Assembly (NCBI RefSeq): GCF_019649055.1
Contig: NW_026570226.1
Location: 2,852,001-2,916,000, forward strand
Direction of reading: 5' to 3'
Origin: Paramacrobiotus metropolitanus
Taxonomy: Eukaryota; Tardigrada; Eutardigrada; Parachela; Macrobiotidae
Length of the DNA stretch: 64,000 nucleotides
The position numbers and the translations under genes were made by a program. The stretch's first letter is position 1, and every line of letters begins with the position of its first letter. Positions 62,492 to 64,000 of this stretch are shown piece by piece. Below the pieces are notes generated by a model, which had not been told where the DNA came from, ran no database searches, and saw only the letters and a list, made by a program, of their open reading frames with translations.

Positions 62492-64000
62492 TTACGTCCG
62501 TGTTGTTGCGTAACTACTGCTTCCGTACGTATAACTGCTGCATCCCTTCTGTCGTTTCTCGCGTTGCTTTCCCGGAATGATAGCTTCAAAAAGAACGAGG
62601 TAGACTGCGTGCGACCCGCATGCGACCGTCAGCAGGATGACAAACACGTACGGCAGCGTTTCGGTTTCGTCAATCACACATGAGAAGAGCGCCAACCACA
62701 TGCTCAACCAGACACATCCCATCAGGCCAGTGTTTATGATAACACCGTGAAGCCTTCGTTTAACAGGATTCTCTATGACACCGTTAAGCTTGTCCAGAGC
62801 TGCCAGGTCCTTTTGAAGCCTACGATTTGCTATAAACAAAAATATTAATGAGACTACAGATATGCTTTCAACTGTGCATTTTTCAGTGAATATTGTAGTT
62901 AAAAAAAACTTACAGATAAAGTATATAAGCACAGCCGAGATGTTAAGTAAGGCTACAAGCAATACAGGCACCATAAAGGTCACCCATGGTATCCAGATAT
63001 TATCGTTGCCTAACCAGCACCTGTAAAAAAACAGCTCTCTTGCAATATCTGCCATTCACTGCAGAAAAAATTGGCGTTTCCTGGTTACCATTTTTCATGA
63101 CTGGCGTAACCATAGCCACTGTTAGGAGCGTGGCTCTGTTCGTTAGGTTGCCGGCTGTACGGAGAATATCTTACGATATTCTGCTGTACGCCGATAGCCT
63201 AGTGGTGCCTCTCTCGGCTTTAAAGTATAGAGGACGCGGGTTCGATTCCCGCAGTCGGCAGATTTTTTGCGAGTTATGTAGTCAGCAGCGGCCAGTCTGG
63301 CACCACCTAGAAGTTGCGCCAAACTTTCGGAGAATTCCGGCACTGAGGCCAAAAGAGGAAATAAACAGGGGATAACTAAAACCACACGAGGAATGTGCTA
63401 CTAGCTTTGAATGCATTTACGGGAATTCAAAAAAAAGTAAAGGCGTTCAAGTTTCCCGGTAATGGAGCGCTGCAACACTAACTTGTCGCTGCCAACCAGT
63501 TTTTTATTCTGAATTCATGATAACTGTCGTTAGGGAGAGACCGCATTCTCTCATACGCTTCTGGACGCCGCAGAACCATGACGATGCGCACTGTTTGAAC
63601 AGCTGTCCAAGCAACACTCATTAACGCGAACCAGTGCACAAGAATGGCGTTGGCCAAACAAAACTTTTGTCCGCACATTCCAGGGAAATAAACCATCAGC
63701 TGCGAGGATATTATAAAGCAGTACATGCCGAACAGGGCGATCCACAAACCTATCCGAAGGAAATTCTTTTCGTCGTACACAATTCTTCCCCGCCATGCTT
63801 TCGCGCTGGAAAAAATTAAGGAATCAGCAATTTTTTTCAGAGCCAAACTACTTTATTTCAATGCTTGATATAGTCAATATATACATATAAGATCGATGGA
63901 ATTGGAGCCTTTTATCCATGCATACACGACGTTTACTAGACAGGCTGCAATGGCACTCCCTGCAATCGCATTTACCAAGACAGTGCTAATTCTTGAGCTA
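62492..64000 (-). pseudogene. Adhesion-GPCR-like receptor G, 3' part (TM2 to TM7), interrupted in TM4
   Basis: Runs off the right edge; only the last exons are in view. TM2-TM3 exon ~63808-63484 (KAWRGRIVYDEKNF, FGMYCFIISSQLMVYF, LVHWFALMSVAWTAV), TM4 exon ~63383-63086 (IPCLFPLLASVPEFSESLA, then an insertion, then GYASHEKW-like sequence), TM5 exon ~63021-62913 (CWLGNDNIWIPWVTF), last exon ~62831-62492 (NRRLQKDLAALDKLNG, IINTGLMGCVW, tail ending TTRT). It belongs with C, E and F. The TM4 exon carries a 187-bp insertion that shifts the frame, so the copy is probably dead unless that exon is skipped. Confidence 0.78.
63120..63306 (+). mobile_element. tRNA-like / SINE-like insertion in the TM4 exon of receptor G
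   Basis: Alignment with paralogues shows 187 extra bases, with CCAC at both borders (63116-63119 and 63303-63306) as a likely 4-bp target duplication. Inside, on the plus strand, 63190-63260 looks like a tRNA: TAGCCTAGTGG fits a Pol III A box, GGTTCGATTCC is a perfect B box, the T arm (GCGGG-TTCGATT-CCCGC) pairs exactly, and GCCGA pairs with TCGGC as an acceptor stem. The D and anticodon arms do not fold cleanly. It is best read as a tRNA-derived SINE or a decayed tRNA copy, antisense to the receptor. Confidence 0.7.

Noticed and set aside
63190-63260. Functional tRNA gene
   Set aside because: The T arm and A/B boxes are good but the D and anticodon arms do not fold, and it lies inside an insertion in a coding exon.
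1-64000. CRISPR array, operon or bacterial contamination
   Set aside because: No regularly spaced direct repeats with unique spacers, and all genes are intron-split animal types.

Overview
Invertebrate animal nuclear DNA. Introns with GT/AG ends interrupt nearly every gene, there are CR1/Jockey-like LINEs, TIR elements and a tRNA-like insertion, and there is no operon layout. Introns in the 7TM parts are often only 60-130 bp, which fits a small-bodied invertebrate with a fairly compact genome. A tardigrade or another small ecdysozoan is possible, but nothing here proves it.

The window is dominated by a clustered family of adhesion-GPCR-like receptors. All share one exon plan: a Cys-rich N-terminal exon with a CDMGT/CSLGT-type motif, a MAM-like exon, a Thr/Ser-rich mucin exon, a large GAIN exon, a second GAIN exon, a GPS + TM1 exon, a TM2-TM3 exon, a TM4 exon, a TM5 exon, and a last exon with TM6-TM7. 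Seven copies are visible. A (1.7-5.7 kb), B (17.9-25.6 kb) and D (41.3-45.6 kb) are on the + strand. C (31.1-36.3 kb), E (46.4-52.3 kb), F (56.5-61.4 kb) and the 3' part of G (62.5 kb to the right edge) are on the - strand. An orphan MAM-mucin fragment lies at 53.6-55.2 kb (-). By sequence the + strand and - strand copies form two subfamilies. C and F read open through all visible exons. A, B, D, G and the orphan carry clear lesions, and E has one or two doubtful ones.

Mobile DNA has entered the receptors three times in ways that can be read to the base. A 4.05 kb TIR element with a 6-bp target duplication sits at the very end of the TM5 exon of B. A 142-bp TIR element with a TA duplication lies inside the MAM-like region of F and keeps the frame, adding exactly 48 codons. 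A ~187-bp tRNA-like insertion breaks the TM4 exon of G.

Other content: a galactose-3-O-sulfotransferase-like gene (7.3-9.7 kb, -) with two apparent frameshifts; an almost complete LINE with an uninterrupted 921-codon endonuclease-RT ORF (13.5-16.5 kb, -); a decayed related LINE (27.0-28.9 kb, +); two decayed pieces of another retroelement family (1-345, - and 25.8-26.7 kb, -); and a complete three-exon gene for a ~178-residue secreted protein with a C2-like beta-sandwich pattern (38.2-39.6 kb, -). The rest is AT-rich intergenic DNA with small tandem repeats and palindromes.
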